Source: Blastocystis hominis
Lineage: Eukaryota; Sar; Bigyra; Opalinata; Blastocystidae
DNA length: 64,000 bases
Reading direction: 5' to 3'
NCBI RefSeq assembly: GCF_000151665.1
Contig: NW_013171818.1
Coordinates: 10,001 to 74,000, forward strand
Positions 37,204-48,759 of this stretch are shown here, piece after piece. The notes beneath the pieces were generated by a model that saw nothing but the letters and a program-made list of their open reading frames with translations, had not been told where the DNA came from and ran no database searches. The position numbers and the translations under genes were made by a program. How positions within the stretch are numbered: the first letter of the stretch is position 1; each line of letters begins with the position of its first letter.

Positions 37204-39524
37204 CTATTTCAATTCACTCTTATACTCCAAATACTTCTTCTTCAAAATCTCTTCAATCTCCTTGTTCTTGCATCGCTTCCTCAGTCGAGCTATCGTCTTT
37301 ATTTCCACCTTGCAGTACTTCTCCTGCTCCACCAGGATTTCTATCTCGCATTTCCCCGTCGTCCCTACTCACCACTTCCACGTAGCCCCATCGCACCGCG
37401 CACCCCAGCGGCGTTTCCTCCGTTTTCTCGTCCAGGACGCGAGCGATGCGCGGGTCCGCGTTCCGAGCCACAAGGAACCGCACCATCGCGAGATTGCAGT
37501 TGTAGCACGCCAAGTACAGCGCCGTTCGGTTCTGCGAATCCACTACTGTTCAGGATCCACGCCACGCCTACCGCAGTTGATCAGCTTTCGAGGATCCCAC
37601 TCATGATAGAACGCGTTCGGGTCCTTTCCGAGCAGTTTTTCCATGTTTTGCAGGTCTTCTTCCGTCCCGCTTTTCACCGCTTTGAACCACAAATCCTCCC
37701 TCCACACGCTCTGCACGCTCTCTTCCCACACCGTCTGCATTCTCGCCTCTTCCTGCTTCCGCCGCGCGTGCTCCGTGACTAGACTTATCGCGCCTCCGCG
37801 CCCCTACTTCCCAGCGACCCCGTGAAGTTCGCCTCCATGGGCTGGAACTGCTCCACCTCGCGTTTGATGTCGTTCACGTCCGTGATGTCGTGCACGTCCT
37901 CCTCCCCGGTCAGCCGACTAATCGCCGTCCCCTCGCTCTCAACCCTCCGGTTCGCTCCTACCACCAAATGCAGTTGTCGCCAGCGACGCAGCGCCTGCTT
38001 GGCCTCCGCTTCGTTCAGTCCAGGCTCCTCCCTCGACCCTCCCTGCGAAGCCTCGACCTGCGATGAGACGGAGGCCGAAAAGGAGGCCGAAAAGGAGGCC
38101 GATGTTTCGTTCTGGGTGGGTAGCTGTGATTCGTTATGAGGTTCGTTATGAGATTCGTTATGAATTTCGTTATGAGATTCGTTATGAATTTCGTTATGAG
38201 GTTCGTTATGAGATTCGTTATGAATTTCGTTATGAGGTTCGTTATGAGATTCGTTATGAATTTCGTTATGAGGTTCGTTATGAGATTCGTTCTGCAATTC
38301 GTTATTCACCTCCTTCTGCACCTCCTTCTGCCCTTCACCGCGGTTTTCTTCGCCGTTTCGTGGGGTGTTTCCCTGTTTCCCCAGCGCGGCATCGGTCGGC
38401 GAACACACCAAAAACTGCCGAACCGCGTCCGGGTAGCGCGTTCGCAGCTCCGCCACCGCCAGAATCAGCAGCTTGATCGCGCGAAACTCGCGCGAGCGGA
38501 AGGACACCGAGCTGATATCGGTCTGCACTCGACTCTCCCCGCGGAACCTACCAGCGCGACCACGGAACTGTCCGTTTTGGCGGAGAGGCTCGCGGTGTCG
38601 TGGGGATCGTCGAGAGACCCATCGCCGGTGGGCGTGTGGGAGGCGGGCAGCGTCTGCGTCGAGGTGCAGGAGTGCGATTCCCGCGGGGTGACCTCGAGAA
38701 TTCGAAATCGAATGCACTGCTCGATGAACTGAACGCTCTGCCGAAGGAACTGGGAAATGGCCTCCGCCTCCTCCGGACTCAGCGAGGCGCGCGCTTCGAG
38801 ATAGCGGGAGCACATGTTCGTGAGCAGAGAGCTCCATTGGCCTGGGGAAAAGGGGAAACCCGGCCCTACCATCCTCCAGGTACTTGTTCACCAGCCGCTC
38901 GCAGACGGGGTTGGCGAGGCCTAGCGTGCTTAGTACGACGTGGATGTCGTTGTTGTTGTCGACGTCGCTCTCGACGATCTTGCTCAGCAAGCCACAGCCG
39001 AAATTACCTTCGTCACGAAATCCTTTTGAGCATTATTCAAAATCGTCTCCTCTTCCGCTCCCTGGTTGATTGCAGAACAGATGGAAAACACTTCTTCTTG
39101 ATAGGGAGACGGATGGTCTTCATGAGGATTAGACAACGAGGACAGACCTAAATAACAATCACAGTGAAGTCACACTTCTCGAAGTTGATAAAATCTTCAA
39201 GTTATAGTCTGTTTCATGGTCCTCCTCGCTTTTTATTCTGGGCGTATCGATTCCTGTCTCAATATTTTCAATACTTGCACTCTTAATTTGTTTAGAATCC
39301 GGATCTATCGTAAACAGCCTTTAAAAATCCCACTGTTTGAAATCACAGTAGTTTCCGGTAAATTACTATTTGCTATTTCTTCTGTCTCCCTATACAGAGT
39401 AAGAACATCGACTAGACAACAAAACAACGTACAACGGAATTGGTTCGGTATCTCCTTTCACTACTTCTATAAAATGATCGCTTCCACTCGGAGACCTACC
39501 AGGTGTTGATACACATGACCCCAT
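37204..39524 (-). CDS. Ankyrin-repeat protein with possible N-myristoylation and HNE repeats
   Basis: The start at 39524 gives MGSCVSTPE after joining across a 33-nt intron; Gly2 plus Ser/Thr at positions 5-7 fits N-myristoylation. A helical region (SICSAINQGAEEETILNNAQKDF, IVESDVDNNNDIHVVLSTLG) follows, then a long Asn-His-Glu tandem repeat (38132-38291). The C-terminal part carries ankyrin repeats (RTALYLACYNCNLAMVRFLVARNADPR) and a Lys/Glu-rich tail. Several introns are 28-33 nt. A membrane-bound adaptor is plausible but no family could be assigned. N-terminal exon joins between 39150 and 39500 are uncertain. Confidence 0.65.
38132..38291 (-). repeat. Minisatellite encoding His-Asn-Glu repeats
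   Basis: A 12-bp coding unit (HNES/HNEP/HNEI) is repeated about 13 times, with a higher-order pattern of three. It lies inside the ankyrin-protein gene and keeps frame. Confidence 0.85.
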
Positions 39525-39596
39525 ATTCTTGACAAACAAACTATCATAAAAAACTCCAACTCTCGTTTTCCTCCAACAAACAGACGAAAAATACGT

Positions 39597-42500
39597 CTAA
39601 CTCTCCTCCAACATCTTAACAACCTTTTCTGGAATCTCTTCCCCAAAGGCATGCAAAAATACCACACTACTCTCCGCCACACGTCGCAGCAATTGTTCTC
39701 TCTGTTCCTTCGGCTCCTTCAGTTCTTTTGGTTCCTTCGGTTCTTTTGGTTCTTTCGGCTCCTTCGGTTCCTTCAGTTCTTTCGGTTCCTTCAGCTCCCT
39801 TGGATCCTTCGCTTCCTTCGCTTCCCTCGCTTCCCTCGCTTCCCTCCGATCCTCGTCCTCGTCCTCTCCTCCCTCTCTGCTCTTCCTTCCCAGCGCTCCT
39901 TCCCTTTCCTCCTCCAATCGCCGCAGATTTTCCCGCATCTTCTCCGCGACCACGCGTTCGAATCCGCGCAAATCCTCCTCCAGCATTCCCTTCTCGCACG
40001 CCAGCAGCGCCAGCACGGCCTGGTACAGCGCCAGCACCTCCAACGCGAGCGTCTCGTCGGCCTGGCGGTCCTCCAGCAGCACCAGCGACGCGTTGACGGT
40101 GGCTCGCACGAAGCGGAGCACTTCGTCGCGCGTCCCGCGGAAAGACCGGACGGTCTGGACGAGCGTGAGGACCAGCTGCAGCATGGGGCGAAGCACGCGG
40201 CGGAAGGCGTCGCGCTGGGAGGGAGAGAGCTTGTTGGGGTGAATGGCGAAGCCTGGAGGCGAGTTGAGAAGCAGCAGCGGGCAGTCGGAGAGAACGGAGA
40301 ACACGGAAAGGTCGAGCAGGCGAATCGCGCCCGAAATGTCCGACGCCACCGCGATCAGCAGCGACAGCAGCCGCACCACGCTACACGTCACCGCTCCACG
40401 AGGTTTCCACGTTTCTCGCTGCAGAACGTGCAGCGAATCGCCGTTCAGCAGCGAGGTATCCGCGAAATCGAGCAAGTGCAGCAGCGACTACGCATCAATC
40501 CGCCCTCGCGCCATCACCAGAAGCACGTCTTCGCGCTGCAGAATCACGCGCAGCAGCTCCGCGCGCACGCAGCTCTCCAGCAGCACGCGCAGCAGCGACA
40601 GCACCGCGATGCGGCCCTGCAGATCCGCCAGATTCACGTCCTGTAGCAGCGACGCGCTCAAAGCGGGCAGCGCGGCGCGCAGCGGCGTTTCCAGCAGCGA
40701 CAGCGAATCGACCGCCAGGATCGGCCTACCATCGCATCCTCCCCGCGGGACTACGTCAGAAAGGCGAGGAGAGGGAGGTAGAGCTGCACGCGCGCGGCGT
40801 CGCTTCGCTCGTCTTGGCGCTGCTGCACGGCGGGCGCCAGCACGGCCTTCAGCAGCCCGGAAAGAACGGTCTGCTGCGTGAAGGGCGGCAGCAGGGAGGG
40901 CGGCGCAGAGCGCAGGAAGCGGAGCAGATCGAGGAGCAGCGCGCTCAGCGAGGCCAAGTAGGGTCGCTCGTAGGAATCCGTGCGGACCAGCAGCGCGATG
41001 AGCGCCTGCAGCACGGCGAGATGCAGCGAAAACGGCGCGTCGGCGAAGCGGGGGAGCAGCGAAATGACCTCGCGCGCCTCCAGCAGGTCGAAGTGGAGCA
41101 GCTGGCAGCCCGCCGAGAAGGCCAGCGTCTTCGCGGCCTCGAGCGCCATGTGCAGATTCCACTGCGGTCGATCTCCAATCAAACGCGTACCTGGTAGGTC
41201 CAGCGCGTGCCTTCGTCCACAAAGTACGGGATCTGATCCGCCGGACTGCCGTTGCGCGTCGCCACGTCGCGGATGTTCCGCGCCAACTGCAGCAAATCGA
41301 CTTGGACGTAGGTCGTATCGCCCGATTCGCGCTGGATCCACGCGTTGGCCGTGCAGTCCTGTGTCTCAAACACAAAGCCTTCCCTCTACGTTCAAATACG
41401 CGGGCATCTGCGAGGGCTCCACGAAGGACTGGTCCACGATCTGCAGCAGATCGAGCAGCGGCGAAGTCGACGGCGGATCGACGCGCAGCGAGTCGCAGAC
41501 CGACGCGTCGTACTCCAGACACGCGCGCAGATGCGTTCCCAGCAGCTGCAGCGAGAGATTCCAGTGCTTCTGGAAGTAGAGCAGCACGCAGAGCAGCTTC
41601 AGCGTGTATCCCGCGACGTTGTGCAGCGAGACGAAGTTCTCGATTCGCGAATGCTCGCCTTCCTGCACCTCGCCAATCCCGATGATCTCAGCCAGGACGG
41701 GCCGTCGGCTCGCCTCACTCCGCTCGTTCTCCTGAACGCCGTTCGCGAACTCGATAAGGAAAGGAAGCGCCGAGAGAAGACTCAAACCGACCTGGGCGTC
41801 GAGCAGCGCTTGGCAGAGTCGCGGAACGATCGATCGCTACCCTCCAATTTCCCCTTAAACCCTACTTCCTGATGCGAGCACAGCAGCCACAGCAGTCGCA
41901 GCACCTTGCTCGCCGCCTGCACGTGGAACGCCACCAGCACGGGGTCGTTCACAAACGCCAGCAGCGTTCCCAGCACGCTTTCGCTGGGACTCAGACTGCC
42001 CGCCGAAAGGCTTTGCAGGTTGAGGACGAGGAGCGACGTCACGGACGGGAACGCGGAGCGCGCGTGCGCCAGCAGCCAGTCGAGCAGCGCGTGGACGGCC
42101 TGGTTCGCCACCTCCTCGGGGGTTTGCGTGAAGAGCACGGAGAACAGCAGCGAAATGAGGGCGTTTTGGACGAGAGCGACCTCCGTCGGGTACTTGTCCA
42201 GAATCGAAATCAGCATTCCCTGGTTCACCTGGTCGCAGAACAGCCGCAGCGCGCCGAACGTCGCACGCTGCAGGCTCGGAGACCCCGTCGACGTCGCGCA
42301 GAGGAACAGCGAGAGCGCGGAGTGGCTGTCGGTGAGCAGCTGCGACGCCAGCGACGTCACCAGCGCCGAGGGATGCGTGGAGGAGTGCAGCCCGAGCCTC
42401 GAAATCGCCTCGGTGGAGACCCCCAGCAGTCGCTGCAGCAGCGTCACCACCACGATGAGCAAGTGGAGCTGCGGGCCGTAGCTGTCGAAGAGCTGCGAGT

Positions 42501-44902
42501 CCACGAAGAGCGAGCTCTCCGCGATGCAATCGCTCGGCAACGTCGCGTAGTCGAGCAGGGAGTGCGAGGGCGAGAGCTGCAGAAGCGAAAACAGTTTCTG
42601 CAGCGCCAAATCGGCCGAGAGCAGCTCGCCGACCGTGTCGCAAAGCCGGGTTTTGACGAGCTCCGAAGCGTCGCTACTCGGCGATCCGCAAACGGCAGGG
42701 AAATAGGAAACGATCTCCGAGAGAATGGCCAGACTCTCGCTCGCGAGCTTCCACTTCTCCCCGCTGCGCGAAGGCAGGTAGGTGAGAAGATCGTACTTCG
42801 CGAACACGTGGTGCAGCGCGAACGAACAAATGTGCGGAAACACCGGACTCGCTACCACCGCCGATACGCCCAGCACTTCGATCAGCTTCTTGACGAGCTC
42901 CAAGAAATGCAGCGTTAACGGATAGGCCTGGAAGCTCGACTCAACGGTCTCCAACTCGTAGAGAAGTCCTTGCTGGGGCCCCGAATCGAGAATGTGCCCG
43001 ACCTCCAATTGCTCGAGGATCAGCTGGGCGTACGACGCGTTGGACGCGATGCAGGTCAGAAAGGCGAGCAGCTCCGCCTTCAGCATCACGTGAATCGGCT
43101 GGTACAGCAGCCGGATGCACAAATGGACCGTGTTGACCTGCAGCGACGCGAGAATATTCGGACAGTTGCTCGTGTGGCGCAGCACTTGGATCATCAATCG
43201 CAGCATCGCCACCAAGCCCGTCAGATCCGTGTTCAGCAAGCTTCGCTGCCCTCCGTCCGTCGCGATCAATTTCTCGCACTCGTTCAGCGCGTTGACCATA
43301 ATCGACCAGCTCACGTGCTCCGATGGAGCCGTATCGATGAACTGATACACGGCCTCCGCGCTGGACGGACTCGTGCTCGCCATCGAAGCCAGCAGGCGGA
43401 GATAGCTGTTCAAGAGATACGGCTCGGCGCGAAGCCGGTCGCTGAGCATGGTGCAGAAGTAGGGCAGCGTGCATTCCTCAACGGAGTTCCCGGTGAGCAC
43501 GATGCTGAGTCCGGGGAGATGCGAGAACAAATAGTCCAGCAAATAAACGATGGTCTCCAGCCCGTCTTCTTCCTCCTGCCGGCCCGCCTCCATCGATTCA
43601 TACAGCGAGAACTGCTTCGAGTGGATCGTGTGCCACTGCGACGACTGCACCAGCAGATACCGCGAGACCAAGTCGAACGCCACGTTCGTGATGATCGTCG
43701 AGAACACGCCGTCGCTTTGGTGCTGGTGAATGCACACCACGTCCTGGTACAGCGTCGAAATCCCTTTATAGCGGAACGCCTGCCTCTCATCGCTCCTCCC
43801 TCGCCTACTTGCCGCAGCAGCGATCGATACGTCGAGCTCCACTCCGCCTCTTCGCTCCAATGCTGCAGTCCATACACCCCGATCACCAGCTGCACCACCG
43901 CCTTGTACCGATCGTTGTCCTTCTGCGGCGGCGCCGGCGTCATTCGCTGCAAGTCCTCGGCGGAGAGCGGCGGCTGTCTGCCCGCGCTGCACTGCAGAAT
44001 CGAAGCGATCTCCGCGAAGTCCAGCATGGCGGCGATGTAGAGAATGGAGTCGGAGCGTGTGGGCTCGCCCTTAGATTTCTTGATGAGGTGGCTGTAATGC
44101 CGAGAACAGCTGTGATTGAGGAGGAGAAGACGGTCGAATTCAGCGGGCTGAATCTGCAGATGAGACCGAGGAGGAGGAAAGAAAACATGGGAGGAGGAGA
44201 AGAGGAAGAAGAGAGAACGGAGAATCATGATGGACTCTTCGAGAATGGCGTTGGTGAACTGATACTCGCATTTGGGGATCAGATCGATGTTCACAGACAA
44301 TACATCGAACAGTTTCTTTGGGAACTCTTGACGTTTGCTTTGAAGGATACGAAGAATTGAACTCTGAGAGAATGACAAATCGCTCTGTGCATTCACCGCC
44401 TGAACATAGACCTGGACAATCAAAACCACACACCAGCGCCCACCTCGACTAATTTTTCTATACTCGAAAATACACGAAACCAATTTGAATAATAAAGGGA
44501 CAATGCTGCCTCCACAAAAGAACGCTTCAATGACTTGTCGACTCGAGAAATATAATATGGAATTTTGGCGCAGACCAAAAAGTAAACAACTTCGTTTGTG
44601 TCGATTTTCAATTTCTCTGCTTGGGTCCGAATAGCCACAATCTCTTCCTGTGTGATTCCAAATAGAGCTGTATCAGATTCTCTATATATTAGTTAATCGA
44701 AGAAGCAAAGAAGATACGTGAGAGGAGTACATGAACTCTTATTGTCATGGAGTTTTGACATATCGCTTAGAGCTTCGTCCAGCTTTTTCTCCAACCGCTC
44801 TATTCCTTCAGCTGAAACGGAGGGTTGTTCAATCAAGCGAACTAATTCGTACAACTCCTCATATCGATTGCAGTACTTTTCTATTTCAATTTGATCGACC
44901 AT
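39597..44902 (-). CDS. NUP205: Nucleoporin Nup205/Nup192
   Basis: A very large helical-solenoid gene of about 1,700 residues. The N-terminal exon MVDQIEIEKYCNRYEELYEL (start 44902) joins ESDTALFGITQEEIVAIRTQ across a 55-nt intron. The middle section (41782-43992) matches the Nup205 pattern: SEHVSWSIMVNALNE, VMLKAELLAFLTCIASNASY, AYPLTLHFLELVKKLIE and GEKWKLASESLAIL. The C-terminal part is helical and ends in an unusual charged Glu-Pro-Lys repeat region (about 39713-39860), then HAFGEEIPEKVVKMLEES. Nup205 builds the inner ring of the nuclear pore. Exons are GC-rich, unlike the flanking AT-rich spacers. TGTTTGTT (minus, 39582-39575) follows the stop. Confidence 0.85.
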
Positions 44903-44928
44903 AAAGGAGATTGTACTAATTCAGATAT

Positions 44929-45348
44929 TTAGTGTAAAACTACCAAATTGATTCTGCCAAAAAATGGATTATAACCGTGATGGATGCGCCAGATTTTTAA
45001 TTTTGCAAAATTGGCATGCAGAAAATGTGGAAGCACTAGAACGGGAGTCAAAGGAACACATTGGATCAACAATGATGGATTGAGCACTAAAACGATAGAT
45101 TTGTGTACAGAATAACGATGTGTGATACAGCAATCGCTCAATTCTAGCCAGGTGAGAAATGATTGCAGCGTTCGTTTTTTCCATCCCTGTCGTCTCTCTA
45201 TCATCTCAACATCGACTCGAATGAATTCAAATGCCCATTCTCTCTCTCTATTCACTCCATTCTGAAATAGGACATTTCCAACTAAATGAGCCCTATTAGA
45301 GTCGAAAATAATGAAGGTAGTTATCACATATTGTCCAAGGCAATACAT
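44929..45348 (-). CDS. Hypothetical small protein, uncertain gene
   Basis: A 139-codon frame lies between the Nup205 and RPL12 starts. Its first ATG is only 9 bp from the divergent RPL12 ATG, so the true start, if any, is probably further in. Candidate introns (for example a 30-nt one near 45084-45113) would change the product. No family is recognised; a stretch WAFEFIRVDVEMIERRQGWKKRTL looks protein-like. It could also be an upstream exon or non-coding. Confidence 0.3.
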   Translation of the reverse strand: MYCLGQYVITTFIIFDSNRAHLVGNVLFQNGVNREREWAFEFIRVDVEMIERRQGWKKRTLQSFLTWLELSDCCITHRYSVHKSIVLVLNPSLLIQCVPLTPVLVLPHFLHANFAKLKIWRIHHGYNPFFGRINLVVLH

Positions 45349-45356
45349 TAAATATC

Positions 45357-46057
45357 ATGGCTCCTCCTGCTCCTGCTGGTGCTGCTACTATCAGTAAGTT
45401 TGCCTGCAAATGACTAATCTCTTGTTGATTATGCCATTTTTCTATCTCGTTCGATATTAACATAGTATAGTTTATCTTCGTGCTGTTGGTGGAGAAAGCG
45501 CTTCTCCTGCTGCTTTAGCTCCCAAGGTCGGTCCTCTTGGTATGGTATGAGCTCTTTTGAATCTTGCTGAATTCATAGGCCCCTAAGAAAGTCGGTGACG
45601 ATATTCAGAAGGCCACCATGGACTGGAAAGGTCTGAAGATCACTGTGAAGCTGACTGTGGTCAACCGTCAGGCTACTGTGCGGATCTTGCGATGGCGGTT
45701 ATATCTAGGTGGAAGTTGTTCCCAGCGCTTCTTCTTTGATCATCCGCGAGCTCAATGAGCCTCCAAGAGATAGAAAGAAGGAGAAGAACGGTGAGAGTAG
45801 CTGCTTTGTCTCATTTCTAGTGAAGCACAACGGAAACATCACTCTTGATCAGGTGATCAAGGTGGCGAAGGTCCTTCGTGAGCGTTCCTACGCTAACAAG
45901 TTGGCTGGAACGGTGAAGGAAGTCCTTGGAACTTGCTAGTAAGCCCTTCGTGGTGTGCTTGACGTCTAGTTCTGTGGGCTGCACTGTGAACGGTCAGCAT
46001 CCTTCGGATATCATTGCTGCTATCGATAACGGTGAGATTGAAGTGCCTGAAGAATAA
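45357..46057 (+). CDS. RPL12: 60S ribosomal protein L12 (uL11)
   Basis: Introns removed, the frame reads [12 protein letters not shown] joined to [25 protein letters not shown]. It continues with [25 protein letters not shown] and [27 protein letters not shown]. Last come [23 protein letters not shown] and [29 protein letters not shown]12 forms part of the GTPase-associated centre at the base of the ribosomal stalk. The first intron is about 70 nt and the others 30-35 nt, a common pattern for ribosomal genes in compact genomes. The stop lies 34 bp from the convergent helicase stop. Confidence 0.96.
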
Positions 46058-46091
46058 ACTAGCTCGAAGCTTTGGACATCATCTGTTTGCA

Positions 46092-47434
46092 TCAAACACA
46101 ACACCCCTCTTTCTTTGCCTTCTTTCGCAGCAGACGCTTCCTGGAAAACAGCGAACTGAGATCGTTGTGCACGCCGCATTTCTACGCTTTCAACACAAAA
46201 AACTATAGAAAAAACTTGAATCCTGGACGCAAGCAGCTCATTCTCGGGGGACACAAAGCAGATCACTTCGCCCTGCGCTCCGTTTCTTCCTGTTCGGCCG
46301 CAGCGGTGAAGAAACGCGGAAACGTCGGTTGCAAAATCATACTGAACAACTAAATTGACATTGCGAGTGTCGAGGCCTCGGCTAACCAGATCTGTACAAA
46401 CAGTGCACATCGCTGAACCTTCCAATACCCTTCGAACCGCCTGGTCTCGTTGCACATCATCCAAATCTTGAGAGAGCACTTGGACCTTTATATTCATCCC
46501 CGCCAAACTCTCCGCGACTTGTTCAGCACGCGAAGCATTTCGAACAAATAAAATCGAGTTTCCACCTCTCAACTTTCCCGCCAACTTTTTCAATTCATTC
46601 ATTTTTTGTTCTTCTTCCACTTGTTCGATGAACCTCACGCGGATATTTTCCGGAACAGAGCTGCGCCCCGATGTTTCACACCAGTAGATTTGAGGAAATT
46701 CGTGAGACAGAATGCCTCCCGCCGTCATTTTCCCATTACGAGGCAATGTTGCTCCAGCAGCAACGACCTGCAAATCTGCGTTGGCTCGCTCCAGGAGATG
46801 CAGACTATCCAACGTGTAGCGATAAAAAGGGTCGTTCAGAACGACATCAGCTTCATCGAGCACCAAGGTGGAGAAAGTGCGACGATATTGCTGTAACATC
46901 TCCAAGCTCTTCTTCCCAAACGCGCGGCGTAGGTACTATGCTCAGAACTGAACTCACGCCTCTTACTTCGTACACTGGCTTCGGTGTTCCAAGAACAATC
47001 GAAGGAAACACACCTTCCTCCATTCCCTTCCATTTTCCAACTGCCACAGCTGTTGCTGCATTGGGAGCGAGTTGGTGAACGACTTGTTCAACTTGGAATG
47101 CAAGCTCCTTCCGAGGGAGCAAAACAAGCATCCGAAGATGGGGATCGGTAATTAGGTGGTTAAGAAATGGAACGAGATAGGCAAGTGTTTTACCACTACC
47201 AGTCTCAGAGGAAATCGCTATAGGTGAACAGTTTCGTAGACCTAGTGGAATGCTCTATCAGAATTAGATAGAAACAGTACCACTTACTTTCACTTGAATA
47301 TCTGTAGCATTTAATATGTTTAGTTTTCTCAATCCTTTCACAATCTTCGAATCGACTCCCAAGTCCCCAAATGACACAAATCTTTTCAAACATAATCGAA
47401 GGCCACTTTCGGACAATGGAGAAAGACGAATCAT
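46092..47434 (-). CDS. DEAD-box RNA helicase, DDX28-like
   Basis: The Q-motif region TDIQSIPLGLRNCSPIA appears after removing a 39-nt intron. Walker A is SSETGSGKT, motif II LVLDEAD and motif III is GAT (AAGATLP) rather than SAT. Motif VI is HRCGRTGR, with SRGLDTRNVNLVVQYDF before it. The GAT variant and the overall layout recall mitochondrial DDX28, which helps assemble the mitoribosome large subunit. The divergent neighbour, uL13m, fits that role (inference). A 34-nt intron near the end leads to a basic tail (FSRKRLLRKKAKKEG) and TGA at 46094-46092. Reading through that intron would run into RPL12 antisense, which I reject. Confidence 0.82.
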
Positions 47435-47590
47435 TTTCCACTTAAAAATGATTGTGTGCTACAACTCTCGTATAGGTAAAAGGAACCTATTTCTCACTCT
47501 CTCATTGAATCCAAAAGATGGGATCCCACATCCTTCAATCCCTGGGAGAGGACAGAAAAATAGTCGAAAACTGCTCTCTTACTATTGGGA

Positions 47591-48473
47591 TGTCTGGAGC
47601 GGGTAGATTGCTCGAAAGAGGCGGCCAGCGAATTTGGCACGTAGTGGACGCAAAAGGACAGGTTGGACTCGAAGGTGCTTCTTTACTCTAGGTTCTTGGT
47701 CGTTTGGCCACACAAATCTCAGCTGTGCTTATGGGTAAACACAAACCGACTTACAACCCAAGCGACCCGGAATGCGGTGACTACGTAGTTGTTGTGAATG
47801 CGGGTGATATGGTGTACTCAAAGAAGACTTACGAAAAGAAAGTATACCGTTGGTATACTGGTTGGCCTGGTGGTTTGAAATCACGTACATTAAAAGTGGG
47901 TTTTGCTTGGAGTGTACTGATTATTGTAGGAGATGGAAGAAAAGAACCCTGAAAAGATATTGTGGCAAGCGGTTTATGGAATGTTGCCCAAGAACCACGT
48001 AAAAGGTTGTGTTGCAGGCTCTAACTATGTAGTTGCGAAAGGAGCGCATTCAGAGACTCCGAATTTACATGGAGGAGAACCATCCGCATGCTCCTCAAGT
48101 CCGTGAGACGGACTGGCCGATTTGGCATCTGCGTGCTCCCAAGGAGCCTCGCTGCGACGATGCGATTCTATCCTCGCCCGTTCGTGAGATCCCTGAAGAC
48201 TGGGGTCGCGTGCTTCTGGATTGGAACAACTACGAAAAGGACTACAAAGACCCGTACGACATCGATTTCAACCGTCTGCATGATCTGTATCTGCGCGCTC
48301 ATCCTGAGGAAATGAAGAAGGAGACGGCGCAGTTCGCGGATTTGGAGAAACTGAAGGAGGAAACGACGAAATTGATCGAAAAGGACGCGGAGGCGAAGAA
48401 GAAGGCGGAGGCGGCGATGAAGAAGATGATGGAGGAAGCGATCGATGTGGAGAAGAGGGTGAGAAAAGAATAG
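47591..48473 (+). CDS. MRPL13: Mitochondrial ribosomal protein uL13m
   Basis: Introns of 30-34 nt removed, the protein reads MSGAGRLLERGGQRIWHVVDAKGQ joined to VLGRLATQIS. Then come GKHKPTYNPSDPECGDYVVVVNA, HTGWPGG-like TGWPGGLKS, EMEEKNPEKILWQAVYGMLPKNH and LRKERIQRLRIYMEENHPHAPQ. This is bacterial-type L13, expected in the mitochondrion-related organelle. A ~75-residue charged C-terminal extension (Lys/Glu helix) is specific to this lineage. It is divergent from the DDX28-like helicase with 156 bp between starts. Confidence 0.94.
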
Positions 48474-48585
48474 TTTTGCTTTATGGGGAGTTGTTTGAGA
48501 GAAACATCAATGTTAAGAGGTTGAGTGAATGAGTGAGTTGGAATTAGGGGTGAGTGAATCAATGAATGAGTGGATCAATGAATGA

Positions 48586-48624
48586 ATTGAATGAATGAAT
48601 GAATGAATGAATGAATGAATGAAT
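48586..48624. repeat. (GAAT)n microsatellite
   Basis: A perfect tetranucleotide run in the short space between the convergent uL13m and ALG2 genes. Confidence 0.9.
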
Positions 48625-48746
48625 GCCCCCTATATTATACTATTCATCCTATCAATCCCATTACTATAATAAACCCTCCCATCTCCCCATTCTTATCTCA
48701 AAACACCCTTCTCCGCTCCCCTTTTCTTTCCTTCTTTCTTTCTTCC

Positions 48747-48759
48747 AACAAACACTCCA
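48747..48759 (-). terminator. 3'-processing signal creating the ALG2 stop
   Basis: Minus-strand TGTTTGTT at 48754-48747. Four bases before it, T48759 is the first base of a codon in the ALG2 frame, so poly(A) yields TAA. Confidence 0.7.

Noticed and set aside
38132-38291. Tandem repeat as a CRISPR array
   Set aside because: No spacers, a 12-bp coding unit in frame and a eukaryotic context.
45994-46091. Extension of the DDX28-like helicase frame to 45994
   Set aside because: It requires keeping a 34-nt intron and running antisense through RPL12 exons; splicing gives a basic tail and a stop at 46092.
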